Shown here in pieces: positions 17,006 to 26,036 of a stretch of 40,975 bases of DNA. The stretch is from Candidatus Obscuribacterales bacterium (GTDB taxonomy: Bacteria; Cyanobacteriota; Vampirovibrionia; Obscuribacterales; Obscuribacteraceae): the NCBI GenBank assembly GCA_021732565.1, contig JAKFUT010000088.1, positions 1 through 40,975 on the forward strand. Direction: 5' to 3'. The position numbers were made by a program, and so were the translations under genes. The notes beneath the pieces were generated by a model. It was not told the DNA's origin. It ran no database searches and worked only from the letters and a program-made list of their open reading frames with translations. The stretch's first letter is position 1. Every line of letters starts with the position of its first letter.

Positions 17006-18637
17006 ATGGTGGCCAGAAAACAAGCTGCGACGCGCAAAAAAATCGTTCGCGCTGCCACTGGTTCCATCAGATCCATAAGCTCGCTATACAAGAGGAATCT
17101 TGTTCTTCTCACAGATCTCTACCAGTTAACGATGGGTTACGGATATTGGAAAGAAGGCACTGCCAATAGCACTGCCGTGTTCAATCTCTATTTTCGCAAA
17201 CACCCGTTTGGCGGTGGCTTTACCGTAGCGGCCGGACTTACGTGGGTGATTGATTACCTCAAGAATTTGAAATTCACAGAACGTGACCTGGCGTTTTTGC
17301 ACACCCTCACCGGCAACGATGATAAACCATTATTTGAGGATGGATTTATCAATTATCTTCGTGATCTCAAATTCTCGTGCGATATATTTGCGGTTCCAGA
17401 AGGAACAATTGTTCATCCAAACGAGCCCTTAATCAGAGTGCAGGGCCCGCTGCTGCAATGTCAATTGATCGAAACTGCGCTGCTTTGCATTATAAACTTT
17501 CAAACGTTGATCGCGACTAAAGCTGCTCGTATCAAGTTAGCTGCCAGGGGCGCCTCGGTGTTGGAATTTGGACTGCGACGTGCGCAGGGAATAGATGGTT
17601 CGTTATCCGGTAGTTGGGCTGCATACATAGGGGGATGCGATGCCACCTCGAACGTATTAGCGGCAGAGCTGTTTGGTATTCCGGTGAAGGGCACTCATGC
17701 TCATTCGTGGGTGATGTCCTATGACTCCGAGCTGGAGGCGTTCTTATCATATGCTCACGCTATGCCGAACAATTGTGTATTCCTTGTGGATACCTACGAG
17801 ACTATTTGCGGTATAGAAAACGCCATACACGTAGGCTTGTTGCTGAGAGAGCAGGGTTTCGAGATGGCCGGTATCAGACTAGATTCGGGCGATATAACCG
17901 GGCTCAGCATTGATGCCAGACGAATGTTAGATCAAGCCGGATTCGAGAAAGTCGCTATCATTGCTAGCGATGATCTTGACGAGTTTAAGGTCGAGAAAAT
18001 GTTTGAAGAGGGTGCCATGGTCTCTGTGTTGGGGGTAGGCACCAACCTGGTTACTGGTGGCACTCAGGCTGCTCTGGGTGGAGTGTATAAGCTTTCTGCC
18101 ATTCAGGACGTGCAAGGAAATTGGAATTACCGAATAAAACTGTCTGAGGTTGAAACGAAAATTTCCAACCCGGGTGTTCAACAAGTTCGTCGGTTCTATG
18201 AAGGTGGTGTCGCCATTGGTGACGCAATTTATGATGTGACTTCTGATCTGTCAGGAGATGTTGTAGTACTTATGGGAGATTCGATTATGAAATATCCTGC
18301 AAACATGGAGCATAGAGATCTATTGGTGCCAATCTTTGCTAAAGGGAAATTGGTATATCGGCAGCCCCCGGTTGAAGCCATACGGGCGTATGTCCAGGCC
18401 GGGTTGACCGAATTGAAATCCGAGCACAAGGTGTTGATCCAGTCTCCAATCTATCCCGTTGGTTTGGAAGAGGGATTACACCGGCAGAAAGCTCAGATCA
18501 CCGATGCCTTACGGAAGGGACGGGCTCTCCCGGTGGCGACGGCAGAAGACGTTAAGGCATTCTACGCTCGCATTGAAAAAGCGGCCATGCCGAAACAGGC
18601 GGTTGGCAAACGGAATGCGAAGAAAGACAGTGATTGA
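17006..18637 (+). CDS. pncB: nicotinate phosphoribosyltransferase
   Basis: 543 residues from ATG 17006, with GGAG closely upstream; a GTG at 16976 is also in frame. The enzyme makes nicotinate mononucleotide from nicotinate and PRPP in the cytoplasm, the entry step of the Preiss-Handler NAD salvage route. Family features in order are LLTDLYQLTMGYGYWKEG near the start, FELGLRRAQG-type EFGLRRAQGIDGS, the conserved histidine in VKGTHAHSWVMSY, AGIRLDSGDITGL, and FGVGTNL-like LGVGTNLVTGG. The length is somewhat above the usual 440-490, mainly from a basic N-terminal extension (VARKQAATRKKIVRAATG) and a C-terminal tail. A Nudix-winged-helix protein of the NrtR type lies 3 kb away and may regulate it. 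Confident call. Confidence 0.95.
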   Translation: MVARKQAATRKKIVRAATGSIRSISSLYKRNLVLLTDLYQLTMGYGYWKEGTANSTAVFNLYFRKHPFGGGFTVAAGLTWVIDYLKNLKFTERDLAFLHTLTGNDDKPLFEDGFINYLRDLKFSCDIFAVPEGTIVHPNEPLIRVQGPLLQCQLIETALLCIINFQTLIATKAARIKLAARGASVLEFGLRRAQGIDGSLSGSWAAYIGGCDATSNVLAAELFGIPVKGTHAHSWVMSYDSELEAFLSYAHAMPNNCVFLVDTYETICGIENAIHVGLLLREQGFEMAGIRLDSGDITGLSIDARRMLDQAGFEKVAIIASDDLDEFKVEKMFEEGAMVSVLGVGTNLVTGGTQAALGGVYKLSAIQDVQGNWNYRIKLSEVETKISNPGVQQVRRFYEGGVAIGDAIYDVTSDLSGDVVVLMGDSIMKYPANMEHRDLLVPIFAKGKLVYRQPPVEAIRAYVQAGLTELKSEHKVLIQSPIYPVGLEEGLHRQKAQITDALRKGRALPVATAEDVKAFYARIEKAAMPKQAVGKRNAKKDSD

Positions 18638-18698
18638 TTTAAGGGCTCATCGCAGAGGGCGCCTAGCAGAGCGATAAGAGAAGAGCTGCCAGCGGTGC

Positions 18699-19322
18699 TT
18701 ACAGGGTGACCGATTCAACCATTTTATTGAACACAGGCTCGAACTGCGGAAACCACTCTTCAGACGTTGTTATCGTTATGGTGTAGCCCTTTGCCTTCTT
18801 AACACTGACCACATCCATTTGTTTAGCTACATCTTTGGTTGGTGGTGTTGTTGTTTGAATGCTCTTCAGAGCAGGCGTACCATGCAAATCGATTTTGTCT
18901 GTCGACAGTATTTTCAAATTAAGTTGGGGGTAGGTCTTTTTGATGGTGTCTATAATGGCATCCTTGTATTGTTCCGTGGTGGTTGTGGCAGGTACGTCTT
19001 CTTTACTCACACGTATATTGACATTTCCATGGTAAAGTCTTGCATGAAAAATAAGGCCAGTCGTTAGAGGCTCCAACTCCCATGAATCGGGATATGAGAT
19101 CGAAAAACTCCCCCCGGGTTCCTTATACTCCTTCATAGAGCTAAGCGATTTCCTGATAGCGGCTTGGCGGTCTTGAGGACTCTCGCTGGAGGAGGACAGC
19201 TCTTTAGCCCCTTCCATCATTTTTGATACGCCACAGATCATCATTACCAATCCGAAGATCCCGAAAGAAATCGAGACCCAGATATTTCTCTTGGCAGGTT
19301 TCTTTTGATCCGAATTTGTCAA
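18699..19322 (-). CDS. membrane-anchored PsbP/DcrB-like domain protein
   Basis: 207 residues if the TTG at 19322 is the start; GAGGAG lies 7 bases before it, which favours it over the TTG at 19337. A basic N-terminus (KKPAKRNIW) leads into one membrane segment (about 15-37, FGIFGLVMMICGVSKMM). The outer domain begins with GSFSISYPDSWELEP, passes through LHGTPALKSIQTTT and ends YTITITTSEEWFPQFEP before VFNKMVESVTL. This pattern is typical of PsbP/DcrB (DUF1795) folds, which are small single-domain extracytoplasmic proteins. The biochemical role is unknown. Fold call is by motif resemblance only. Confidence 0.6.
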   Translation of the reverse strand: MTNSDQKKPAKRNIWVSISFGIFGLVMMICGVSKMMEGAKELSSSSESPQDRQAAIRKSLSSMKEYKEPGGSFSISYPDSWELEPLTTGLIFHARLYHGNVNIRVSKEDVPATTTTEQYKDAIIDTIKKTYPQLNLKILSTDKIDLHGTPALKSIQTTTPPTKDVAKQMDVVSVKKAKGYTITITTSEEWFPQFEPVFNKMVESVTL

Positions 19323-19347
19323 GCTTGATCTCCTCAAAAACTATCCA

Positions 19348-19370
19348 TTCTCCCATGAAAGGAGGGAGAA
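19348..19370 (-). other. hairpin in the 5' leader of the PsbP-like gene
   Basis: A perfect 7-bp stem (TTCTCCC / GGGAGAA) with a 9-base loop lies 25 bases before the proposed start at 19322. On the transcribed strand the loop reads TCCTTTCAT, pyrimidine-rich and able to pair with a GGA-type ribosome-binding site. It has no following T-run, so it is not an intrinsic terminator. A regulatory role is only a possibility. Confidence 0.3.
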
Positions 19371-19717
19371 AGAATGAGCGGATTCCTCCTTAAACGGGGC
19401 TTCCAACACGTCCTCGGGCAAGAGAGTCAGCGCCGGCGTAGATTACGAGTTACGTCCACAGTGGGATTTCTGAGTCGTCGCTTACTGCGGTTTGCGTCCG
19501 AAACTCCGGAATGACCTTTGTCGCTTGTTCGTGAGGACGAACTGTTCATTGCAATTCCCCGATTTCAAGTCATCGCACATATTGTGCGCAATCCAGTGTG
19601 GTTCTTCCCATGGTGCTTATTGCGAACAGGCAAATATCATGTTTAGCTGGGGTTAAGCAATTCCTGCACGTGATCTGTGCATGTTCGAATTGTTCGAAGA
19701 CCTATCGGGTGGCTGTA

Positions 19718-20140
19718 ATGCAGAATCGATTAAAGTCGCGTGCTGACGCGGAAAAATTTACCGGGTACGATCAAGGATTCGAGGTAGACGTCATCGCTTT
19801 CGTGGCTGCTGCATGGTGTCTGGTGGCAATCTCGCTTTTCTTCGTACCTGTGCTGTTGCAGAGCATCGGTGCTTTCGTTGGATGGTTGAGTAGTGTCTAC
19901 GACCTTCCGCAGTTATTTGTCGCCAGAGCGCAAACTCCAGCACCAGCCGGACATAACATAGCTTTTGGTTTATTGGGTGTGGTCACTTCTCTGGCTTGTG
20001 TCGGAACATTCCTTACCTGCGCGTGGCTCTGGCACAACAAGCGTCACAAGGCCAAGCTGTTGCATCATACTGCTCTTAGCGCGTTAATGGCAGCAGCTGT
20101 GCAATTCACCGGTTCACAGCTAATTTACATGTTTCTCTAA
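19718..20140 (+). CDS. small hypothetical membrane protein
   Basis: 140 residues from the ATG at 19718 (MQNRLKSRADAEKFTGYDQG); the frame is open back to 19598 but that extension looks non-coding. Three hydrophobic segments are seen: about 27-50 (VIAFVAAAWCLVAISLFFVP), 82-103 (AFGLLGVVTSLACVGTFLTC) and 118-139 (ending SQLIYMFL). A DUF4149- or DoxX-like small membrane protein cannot be excluded, but no family motif is recognised. It is convergent with the TPR gene downstream, only 41 bases away. Confidence 0.5.
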   Translation: MQNRLKSRADAEKFTGYDQGFEVDVIAFVAAAWCLVAISLFFVPVLLQSIGAFVGWLSSVYDLPQLFVARAQTPAPAGHNIAFGLLGVVTSLACVGTFLTCAWLWHNKRHKAKLLHHTALSALMAAAVQFTGSQLIYMFL

Positions 20141-20181
20141 CCGGTTCTATTAAAATTTGCTCGTTCGCCAACTCAGCAACT

Positions 20182-21438
20182 CTAGAAACCAGAACCGCCT
20201 GGTTCAGCTGTTCTTCGTGGTTCCGCCGCTGGTGCTTTCTCCGGTGCTGCTTCCCCTTTTGCAGCATTTGCAAGCTCCAGAAATAGAGGGGAAATTTTTT
20301 CGCTTGGGAGTTGCCTGCGAAATTCTTGAACTGCATAGGAGGCTTCAGACGCTTTCCCTGCCAGCGACTGCGCCCGAGCTAGATGCAGCCAGTCAACTCT
20401 GCAGGTTGGGCACAACTCAAGCACTTTGGCAAAATGTTCCGCCGCCGCTGAATACTGGCCATTGGCCAGCTCCAGTAGTCCCACTTCCCTCAAAATATAG
20501 AAATCTTCAGGAGCAGCCTCCGCTGCGGCTCGAGCTTGAGGTAATACCGCGGACATCTTTCCCTTTGAACAATATGAACGCCGGCCGCCATCTTCTCCGG
20601 GAAGCAAGCGTGTTCTTGCAAGCAGAAAGTTTCCGTTATCAAAATTGTCTGCAGCAAAAATATCCCAATGGAAATCATGCTGAACCGGATACCCCAGGAC
20701 AGTCATAGAAAACGGGGTGGATTTTTTCTTCGGTGTGGCAGCTTGCCATTCTCGTACGCGCAATTTTCCTGCCTCGGTGTTCCCTTGCAGAAATTCGAGT
20801 TTTGCCAGCAGCAATAGCACTGGCTGCCAACCGGGAGACAATGTGCGGCCATGGTCGGCGGCCTTCATTGCATCAGAAACTTCGCCAGACAGGTAATTGG
20901 CCAGAGCTAGTCCTCTATATGCCAGCTGAGAATTGGGGCGAACTCTAATCAGTTTACGAAATGAATCCTCTGCATTGGTAAAATCTCCTTTGCGAATGTA
21001 GGCAAAGCCGAGATCTCCATAGACGGGGTACAGCTTTCCGTCCGACTCAATGGCTTTATTCCATGAAGTGACCGCTGCGTCGTAGTCATGCTGCAGATAG
21101 TAAACCATGCCCGTATCCAGCAGAGTCTCGGCGGAGTGAGTCAGTTTGAACGCCTTCTGTAACGCGTCTAGCGCTTCGTCATACTTTCCTTGTTTGGCCA
21201 GTGTTAACCCCAGCGTATTGAACGCTATTGCGTCGCCTTGATCGACAGAAGTAGCTTGATTTAGTAGAACGGCAGCCTGGGTGGTTTGACCTTTATCTAA
21301 CGCGGTCAGTGCCGCAGAATGCAGTCGTTGTGAACGCTCTCGCGCTTTGGTATCCCATGTTTGTAGCAGTTGCGCCGAAGCAATGCCGGCAAGCGTAAGG
21401 AGGAGAATGACAGTTGCAGTTGCGCGTAAAAATAACAT
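20182..21438 (-). CDS. exported TPR-repeat protein
   Basis: 418 residues from ATG 21438, with AGGA upstream. A signal peptide lies at 1-22 (LFLRATATVILLLTLAG, then IASA). At least six TPR units follow, for example AFNTLGLTLAKQGKYDEALD, MVYYLQHDYDAAVTSWNKAI, GDLGFAYIRKGDFTNAEDSF and VGLLELANGQYSAAAEHFAK. A non-repeat insert with a beta character (MTVLGYPVQHDFHWDIFAAD) sits in the middle. The C-terminus is Ala/Glu/Pro-rich. It starts 10 bases after the stop of the Nudix gene, so the two form an operon. It probably acts as a periplasmic assembly or binding factor; partner unknown. Confidence 0.8.
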   Translation of the reverse strand: MLFLRATATVILLLTLAGIASAQLLQTWDTKARERSQRLHSAALTALDKGQTTQAAVLLNQATSVDQGDAIAFNTLGLTLAKQGKYDEALDALQKAFKLTHSAETLLDTGMVYYLQHDYDAAVTSWNKAIESDGKLYPVYGDLGFAYIRKGDFTNAEDSFRKLIRVRPNSQLAYRGLALANYLSGEVSDAMKAADHGRTLSPGWQPVLLLLAKLEFLQGNTEAGKLRVREWQAATPKKKSTPFSMTVLGYPVQHDFHWDIFAADNFDNGNFLLARTRLLPGEDGGRRSYCSKGKMSAVLPQARAAAEAAPEDFYILREVGLLELANGQYSAAAEHFAKVLELCPTCRVDWLHLARAQSLAGKASEASYAVQEFRRQLPSEKISPLFLELANAAKGEAAPEKAPAAEPRRTAEPGGSGF

Positions 21439-21448
21439 CGTCGTTGTC

Positions 21449-22126
21449 CTAAAATACAAAGACCGGTCTGTCTGGTAGTTTCTCAAAATCTTGCTCGGAG
21501 AAGCAATACAATCGGGCTGGGCGATACGATCCTTCCTGGCTGGTTTCGTTCAATTCTTGCAGAACTCCGGAACTGAGAAACTTTTTTCTAAAGTTACGAT
21601 TATCCACCGAGCGCCCAAGTATTGCTTCATACACCGTCTGCAAATCTCGCAAAGTGAACTTTTCCGGCAGCAATGCAAAAGCCGCCGGCGAATACTCGAT
21701 CTTGTACTTAAGTCTTTGATAGGCATAAGTAATTATTCGATCGTGATCAAATGCCAGGGGGGGCGGCTCATTAACCGGCCACCAGGCCAAACCGGAAGCT
21801 TCCGAACTTGCACGAAGTTCCAGACCTTCTTGACGCATTAGTGCCAGATACGCCACGGTGATTACTCGCCCGCGGGGATCTCTTCCTCTATCCCCGAAAG
21901 TGTACAACTGTTCAAGGTACACATTGGTTACGTTGGTCTCTTCGTACAACTCGCGTACTGCTGCAGCATCCAAATTTTCATCACTGTCTGAAAGGAACCC
22001 TCCGGGTAAACCCCATAGTGATTTGAACGGTTCGTTCTTGCGTTTGACCAGCAACACTTCCAGCGATCCCTGTTGAACGGCAAAGGCCAGAGTGTCAACA
22101 GTTACCTTTACCAGTTCTGACGGCAT
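21449..22126 (-). CDS. Nudix hydrolase with C-terminal winged helix (NrtR/ADP-ribose pyrophosphatase-like)
   Basis: 225 residues. The Nudix domain (about 5-135) has LWGLPGGFLSDSDE and then AAAVRELYEETNV. The Nudix box keeps the REUxEE core and so may bind metal, with one extra residue before the first Glu. The C-terminal part (about 145-225, ALLPEKFTLRDLQTVYEAIL, DNRNFRKKFLSSGVL) matches the winged-helix module of NrtR-type proteins. NrtR proteins sense ADP-ribose or related nucleotides and repress NAD-salvage genes; others of this layout are enzymes. pncB lies 3 kb away, which supports a NAD link, but no operator could be identified. Co-operonic with a TPR gene. Confidence 0.85.
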   Translation of the reverse strand: MPSELVKVTVDTLAFAVQQGSLEVLLVKRKNEPFKSLWGLPGGFLSDSDENLDAAAVRELYEETNVTNVYLEQLYTFGDRGRDPRGRVITVAYLALMRQEGLELRASSEASGLAWWPVNEPPPLAFDHDRIITYAYQRLKYKIEYSPAAFALLPEKFTLRDLQTVYEAILGRSVDNRNFRKKFLSSGVLQELNETSQEGSYRPARLYCFSEQDFEKLPDRPVFVF

Positions 22127-22222
22127 GAAACGTGATGGTCTCCCGGATAAGAGCAGTCTAACCAGTGTGACTATGAACTTCTACATTTACTAAAATCACA
22201 AACTGGATTCAATTCTAAACCG

Positions 22223-22501
22223 TTACTGTGATTTCGCGATGCTCATAGAGGTGACTGGTAAATATTTAACGTAGAAGCTACGATCACCGGGTCCATCAAT
22301 GTTTATCGGTTTTGACCATGTTCCCCTCCTGATCGGGTGAATTGCCACATCGAAAGCCCATCCCTCCAGAGATTTGGTTCCATTTGGCGAACTAAGTATC
22401 TGCTGTCGTGGACCGCTGGCTGCCTGAAATTTCTTTGGCCGCGAATTCCAGAGGATGCGAATCGGTTTTACCACACTGCAAAACTCCAGGGCAGGCGACA
22501 T
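22223..22501 (-). CDS. hypothetical small ORF downstream of a hydrolase gene
   Basis: 92 residues from ATG 22501; a TTG at 22516 would add five. The end (INIDGPGDRSFYVKYLPVTS) looks protein-like, but no family is recognised. It lies 115 bases after the hydrolase stop on the same strand. Frames on the plus strand over the same bases are less convincing. The remainder of 22127-22616 shows nothing supported. Confidence 0.3.
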   Translation of the reverse strand: MSPALEFCSVVKPIRILWNSRPKKFQAASGPRQQILSSPNGTKSLEGWAFDVAIHPIRRGTWSKPINIDGPGDRSFYVKYLPVTSMSIAKSQ

Positions 22502-22616
22502 GTTGGCATCCGTCAATCTTAGATCTAGTTTCCAGCAGCGTCTTATGTAGACTTCGCCAAATTGACAAAGAGGGAGAGCTCACTGATTCCCCGGCATGCT
22601 GATATGGAGGAAAGCT

Positions 22617-23588
22617 TTAACTGCCGGATGCACTTACTACATACTTCAGTCCGCCCGCATAGTAGGAAGCCTCGGGAACTTGATGATTTCCATCGATGGC
22701 CTCTAGCTTGAAAGGGCGATTTGACTCTTGGAGCTGTCTGCAAATTTCTTCTTGGAATGCAAAAGGTACTATGCGGTCTTGCCTGGCTCCAAGGATATAG
22801 AACCTCATGGCAGGCGGAACATTTGCCAGATTGTTGAGAAAGCTCTTCTTCTTGTAAACGTCCGGAATCTGATCCGGCCGTCCGCCGAACGCCATAATCA
22901 TGGCCGGTGCAATAGACTTGTTCGCTGTTTGATAGTAGAGTTTGCCGAGGTCACCGGCTCCTTCAATGGCCACAACACCAACAATCTTTTGCTGAATGTC
23001 GGTCGGGGCAGTGGCGGCAAAATTAAGACTTACGCAAGCCCCCATCGAAGTACCCATCACCACTATGCGGGAGAAAGGATACTCTTGCATGATCAGGCGA
23101 ATGTTCTGCGCTATGTCTCCAGTGGCGGTGTCACTGCCCCAGGCGGCGTCTTTGCGATAATTGCAAGAGAGTATGCCTATACCGGGCGCGGCTTGCATAA
23201 CTGCAGCTGAGATCGGCGTGCCGACGGGAGATACGAACGGTTCCAGATAATTGGAACCCATGCCATGGAGATACACAACTAACGTGTAATCGAGGGTTCC
23301 TGACAGGTAGGATGGTGGTTGAAAGGCGTAGTTATCCATTTGTCCGTCGCTATGGCTTGCGAATGTTCGTCGCAAGATCTTATCCGCCACCACGGCATCG
23401 CCGATTACCGTAGCGCTGCGTGCTACAGCCAGTTGTCGCTCCAAGGCCACTTTGTCTCGTTTTACGTTGCGTAAATTTCGGGACTGGCCCAGGAAGAGTA
23501 TAAAGAAGACTACGCCGGCGATATTTACCAATAATGAGCCGGCCAGCAGAACAACCAGGAGTTTATCTTTCAGTGTTCGATTCTCCAA
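22617..23588 (-). CDS. membrane-anchored alpha/beta hydrolase (esterase-like)
   Basis: 323 residues from a TTG at 23588; no ribosome-binding site is clear, and no ATG precedes the membrane segment. An N-terminal membrane anchor (about 9-33, LLVVLLAGSLLVNIAGVVFF) is followed by a short basic coiled coil (NLRNVKRDKVALERQLAV). The hydrolase fold shows an oxyanion-side HGMGSN, the nucleophile elbow GTSMGACVS, an acid in ARQDRIVPF and a histidine in DGNHQVPEA, so the triad looks complete. It resembles poly(3-hydroxybutyrate) depolymerase/feruloyl-esterase-type lipases; the substrate is not predictable. It probably acts on the outer face of the inner membrane. It is divergent from the TPR gene at 23658, with a shared 69-base gap. 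Confidence 0.8.
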   Translation of the reverse strand: MENRTLKDKLLVVLLAGSLLVNIAGVVFFILFLGQSRNLRNVKRDKVALERQLAVARSATVIGDAVVADKILRRTFASHSDGQMDNYAFQPPSYLSGTLDYTLVVYLHGMGSNYLEPFVSPVGTPISAAVMQAAPGIGILSCNYRKDAAWGSDTATGDIAQNIRLIMQEYPFSRIVVMGTSMGACVSLNFAATAPTDIQQKIVGVVAIEGAGDLGKLYYQTANKSIAPAMIMAFGGRPDQIPDVYKKKSFLNNLANVPPAMRFYILGARQDRIVPFAFQEEICRQLQESNRPFKLEAIDGNHQVPEASYYAGGLKYVVSASGS

Positions 23589-23657
23589 GTGAATTTTTTG
23601 CCGATTGGTATATTAGCGCAAGCCGTTGGGATGCCGTTCGTTGTAAGATTTTTTGTG

Positions 23658-24359
23658 ATGACTAAGATTTCAAGCACCATAGTTCTACTTAGCGGTCTTT
23701 TGGCCTCTTCACCAGCCCTGGCGCAGCCGGATAAACTGGCGCCGGTCACCGAGAAATCGGTAGCCAGCGGCACTCCGCAGGAACGGGCCAAGGCTCTCAA
23801 TATTCAAGCGATACAGCTTCAGGCAGATGGCAAGCTCCAAGATGCTGCTACCTTGTATCGCAAAGCCATTCGCCTATATCCTGAGGGTTCAGCATCTCAT
23901 AACAACCTGGCGGTGGTTTTAAAGGACCTCAACCAGATAAATGAAGCCGAAAAAGAATCTCAGATTGCATTAAAACTCAAACCGGGACGAGGTGATTATC
24001 TTTTCAATCTCGGTTTGGTTCAGCAACGCCTGGGCAAAAACGCTGAGGCAGAGACGAGTTTTCGTGAAGCGATAAAACAAGACTCGATGAATGTCGAAAA
24101 TCACTTTAGGTTAGGGCAGACTCTGCTAGCACTGCAAAAACCTGCTGATGCTGAAGATGAAGTAAAGCTTTGCATACTGGTAAAGCCCAATGAGCCGAAG
24201 TATCACAAACTACTGGCTGATTGTCTATTGCAGCAGACCAAGCACGAGGGAGCCCTGTGCGAGTATAGAACGACGTTAGATTTGAACCCGCAGACACCGG
24301 ATGCGGGTGACATTAAGAATAAGATTGACTATTTGAAGCAGGTTTTGAAGCTTCCGTAA
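23658..24359 (+). CDS. exported TPR-repeat protein
   Basis: 233 residues from ATG 23658, chosen because a signal peptide begins there (MTKISSTIVLLSGLLASSPA, cleaved near ALAQ). About five TPR units follow, for example NIQAIQLQADGKLQDAATLY, HNNLAVVLKDLNQINEAEKE, YLFNLGLVQQRLGKNAEAET and HFRLGQTLLALQKPADAEDE. No other domain is seen. It is divergently arranged with the hydrolase and lies 75 bases before the permease gene, so they may share control. Role unknown. Confidence 0.8.
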   Translation: MTKISSTIVLLSGLLASSPALAQPDKLAPVTEKSVASGTPQERAKALNIQAIQLQADGKLQDAATLYRKAIRLYPEGSASHNNLAVVLKDLNQINEAEKESQIALKLKPGRGDYLFNLGLVQQRLGKNAEAETSFREAIKQDSMNVENHFRLGQTLLALQKPADAEDEVKLCILVKPNEPKYHKLLADCLLQQTKHEGALCEYRTTLDLNPQTPDAGDIKNKIDYLKQVLKLP

Positions 24360-24434
24360 GAGAATGGGTGCAACCAGAAGCCAATCTTTGTGTCGTCAAG
24401 TCCCTGAAATGCTGCCGGGGCAGGTAGGGAGAGA

Positions 24435-25607
24435 ATGAAAAATCCAGACAGACTGTTAATTTTGCAGCGGCAATTAATCGTGCTGACGCTGGCAGTGCTT
24501 CTCGGCTGGATGGTTTTTTCGATCAGCTTTTTCTTTGCCGACATTCTGCGGATTCTTGGAATCTCGCTCTTGCTCTCGTATCTAGGCATAGCGCTGGTAG
24601 ATTTTCTGCAGAAATATTTGCGCGATAGACGGGCCGCTGTCATCGTGGTTTTCGTATTAATGATTTCGTTTTTGGTGGTGTCGGTACTGCTGGTAGTGCC
24701 TGCCGTCTTTATGCAGATTACGCAGTTGGTGCAAACTACATTTGATTCGATACCAAGCGCTCTTCAAAGTGTTACACAGGCACTTACTCCGCTGGAAGAG
24801 AAGTTTCGGGCATATCAAATTCCTGTGAAGGTCGTCGATATTTTGAATAATGTTATTGAGGGCATGCCAAAACCGGATCCCTCAGCGATTCTCTATCGTG
24901 TGACCGATGTGGCTATGAGCACGGCCACGTGGTTGTTCTACTGGGTGAGTATTTCAGTTGTTACTTTCTATTTCTTGCTCGAAGGCAACAGGCTTACTGA
25001 GGCAATGATCAGGCTTTCGCCTAAGAGAAATCGGCCATTTGTTCAGGCTGTTGCCAAAGATGCTGATCGGAGTTTGCAGTCGTTCTTTCGCGGTCAGATT
25101 ATTCTAGGCGTTGCGTTTGGCCTGATAATGCTTGGTATATACATGGCTTTACGAGTGGAATATGCATTATTACTTGCAATTTTTCTCGGATTTATGGAAA
25201 TATTGCCGGTTATCGGCCCGCCGATCGGATTTTTTCCTGCCGTGATATCGGTTGCTATACACGGCTGTATTCTGCCCGGCAACAAAATTATTCAGATATT
25301 GATTTTGACCGCTATTTTCGGTGTGTTGCAGCAAGCAAAAGACAATGTGGTAGCTCCAAAATATATTGGCAATGTAATCGGATTGCACCCGATTCTAATT
25401 TTCATTGCCATCATGGTTGGTGCGCGTCTGGATGGTACCCTCGGAATAATCTTTGCTTTGCCCGCTGCGTGTGTACTAAACGTTCTGGTCACGCATCTTC
25501 GCGATGCCTGGAACGACGGTGAGCCCTCAGGTGAGGTAGAGGGGAGAAAATCCCCTCCGGATCTTCCGGTGGAGGAAATGCATTCTGAGTCTGAGCCGCC
25601 TTTGTGA
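24435..25607 (+). CDS. AI-2E family permease (YhhT/TqsA-like)
   Basis: 390 residues. GGTAGGGAGAG directly precedes the ATG. Eight hydrophobic segments fit PF01594: about 15-55 (two), 64-95, 155-180, 220-245, 245-265, 280-300 and 320-350. A central cytoplasmic or periplasmic helical part (about 95-155) lies between. Family-like stretches are PVIGPPIGFFPAVISV, QAKDNVVAPKYIGNVIGLHP and GTLGIIFALPAACVLNVL. Family members export autoinducer-2 (TqsA) or act as Na+/H+ antiporters; the substrate here is not known. The C-terminal 40 residues are polar and disordered. Confidence 0.88.
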   Translation: MKNPDRLLILQRQLIVLTLAVLLGWMVFSISFFFADILRILGISLLLSYLGIALVDFLQKYLRDRRAAVIVVFVLMISFLVVSVLLVVPAVFMQITQLVQTTFDSIPSALQSVTQALTPLEEKFRAYQIPVKVVDILNNVIEGMPKPDPSAILYRVTDVAMSTATWLFYWVSISVVTFYFLLEGNRLTEAMIRLSPKRNRPFVQAVAKDADRSLQSFFRGQIILGVAFGLIMLGIYMALRVEYALLLAIFLGFMEILPVIGPPIGFFPAVISVAIHGCILPGNKIIQILILTAIFGVLQQAKDNVVAPKYIGNVIGLHPILIFIAIMVGARLDGTLGIIFALPAACVLNVLVTHLRDAWNDGEPSGEVEGRKSPPDLPVEEMHSESEPPL

Positions 25608-25716
25608 GTTCTTAAGTTTTACCCGAGCAAGACAGCATGCGGAACAGTCCTTGAAGAACACTTCGGTTAGTCCCTCATAGACTACTGTTCTCGAATCCGA
25701 GCGTTGCGGACCAGGC

Positions 25717-25830
25717 GAAGGAGCCGCCGGGAGCGCATGCCATTGAAGCGAGGTGAGCGCGCTCTGGCGCGAAACAAGCGGCTAGCGCGGACGAGGCGAC
25801 GAAGGAGCCGCCGGGAGCGCATACCATTGA
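25717..25830 (+). repeat. direct repeat of a 30-bp GC-rich sequence
   Basis: GAAGGAGCCGCCGGGAGCGC begins at 25717 and again at 25801. The match continues through CAT(G/A)CCATTGA, so 29 of 30 bases agree at a spacing of 84 bases. Between and around the copies are related GC-rich arginine-codon-like stretches (GCGCGAAACAAGCGGCTAGC). A 60-codon frame (25704-25886) crosses both copies and would be nearly half Arg/Lys, so it is probably not a gene. The rest of the 430-base gap (25608-26036) shows nothing else clear. Confidence 0.6.
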
Positions 25831-26036
25831 GCCGGCGGAACGAGATAGATTTCAAGCAGACTTTCCGCGGGCGACGACAGTCATAAGTTGATCACATAAG
25901 TGATGTATAAAAAAGAGCGCGCCATTCCATGTAGTGCTGTCAGTAAACGACCACTATGTTATATGCGAGATTTTCATTCGCAGCAATGGAGTACGCTGTA
26001 AAATGATTAAGTCGCTTGGGGCAACCTTGTTATTAT

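Noticed and set aside
25704-25886. A 60-codon Arg/Lys-rich ORF
   Set aside because: Nearly half the residues would be Arg or Lys, there is no ribosome-binding site, and the frame simply spans the two copies of a GC-rich direct repeat.
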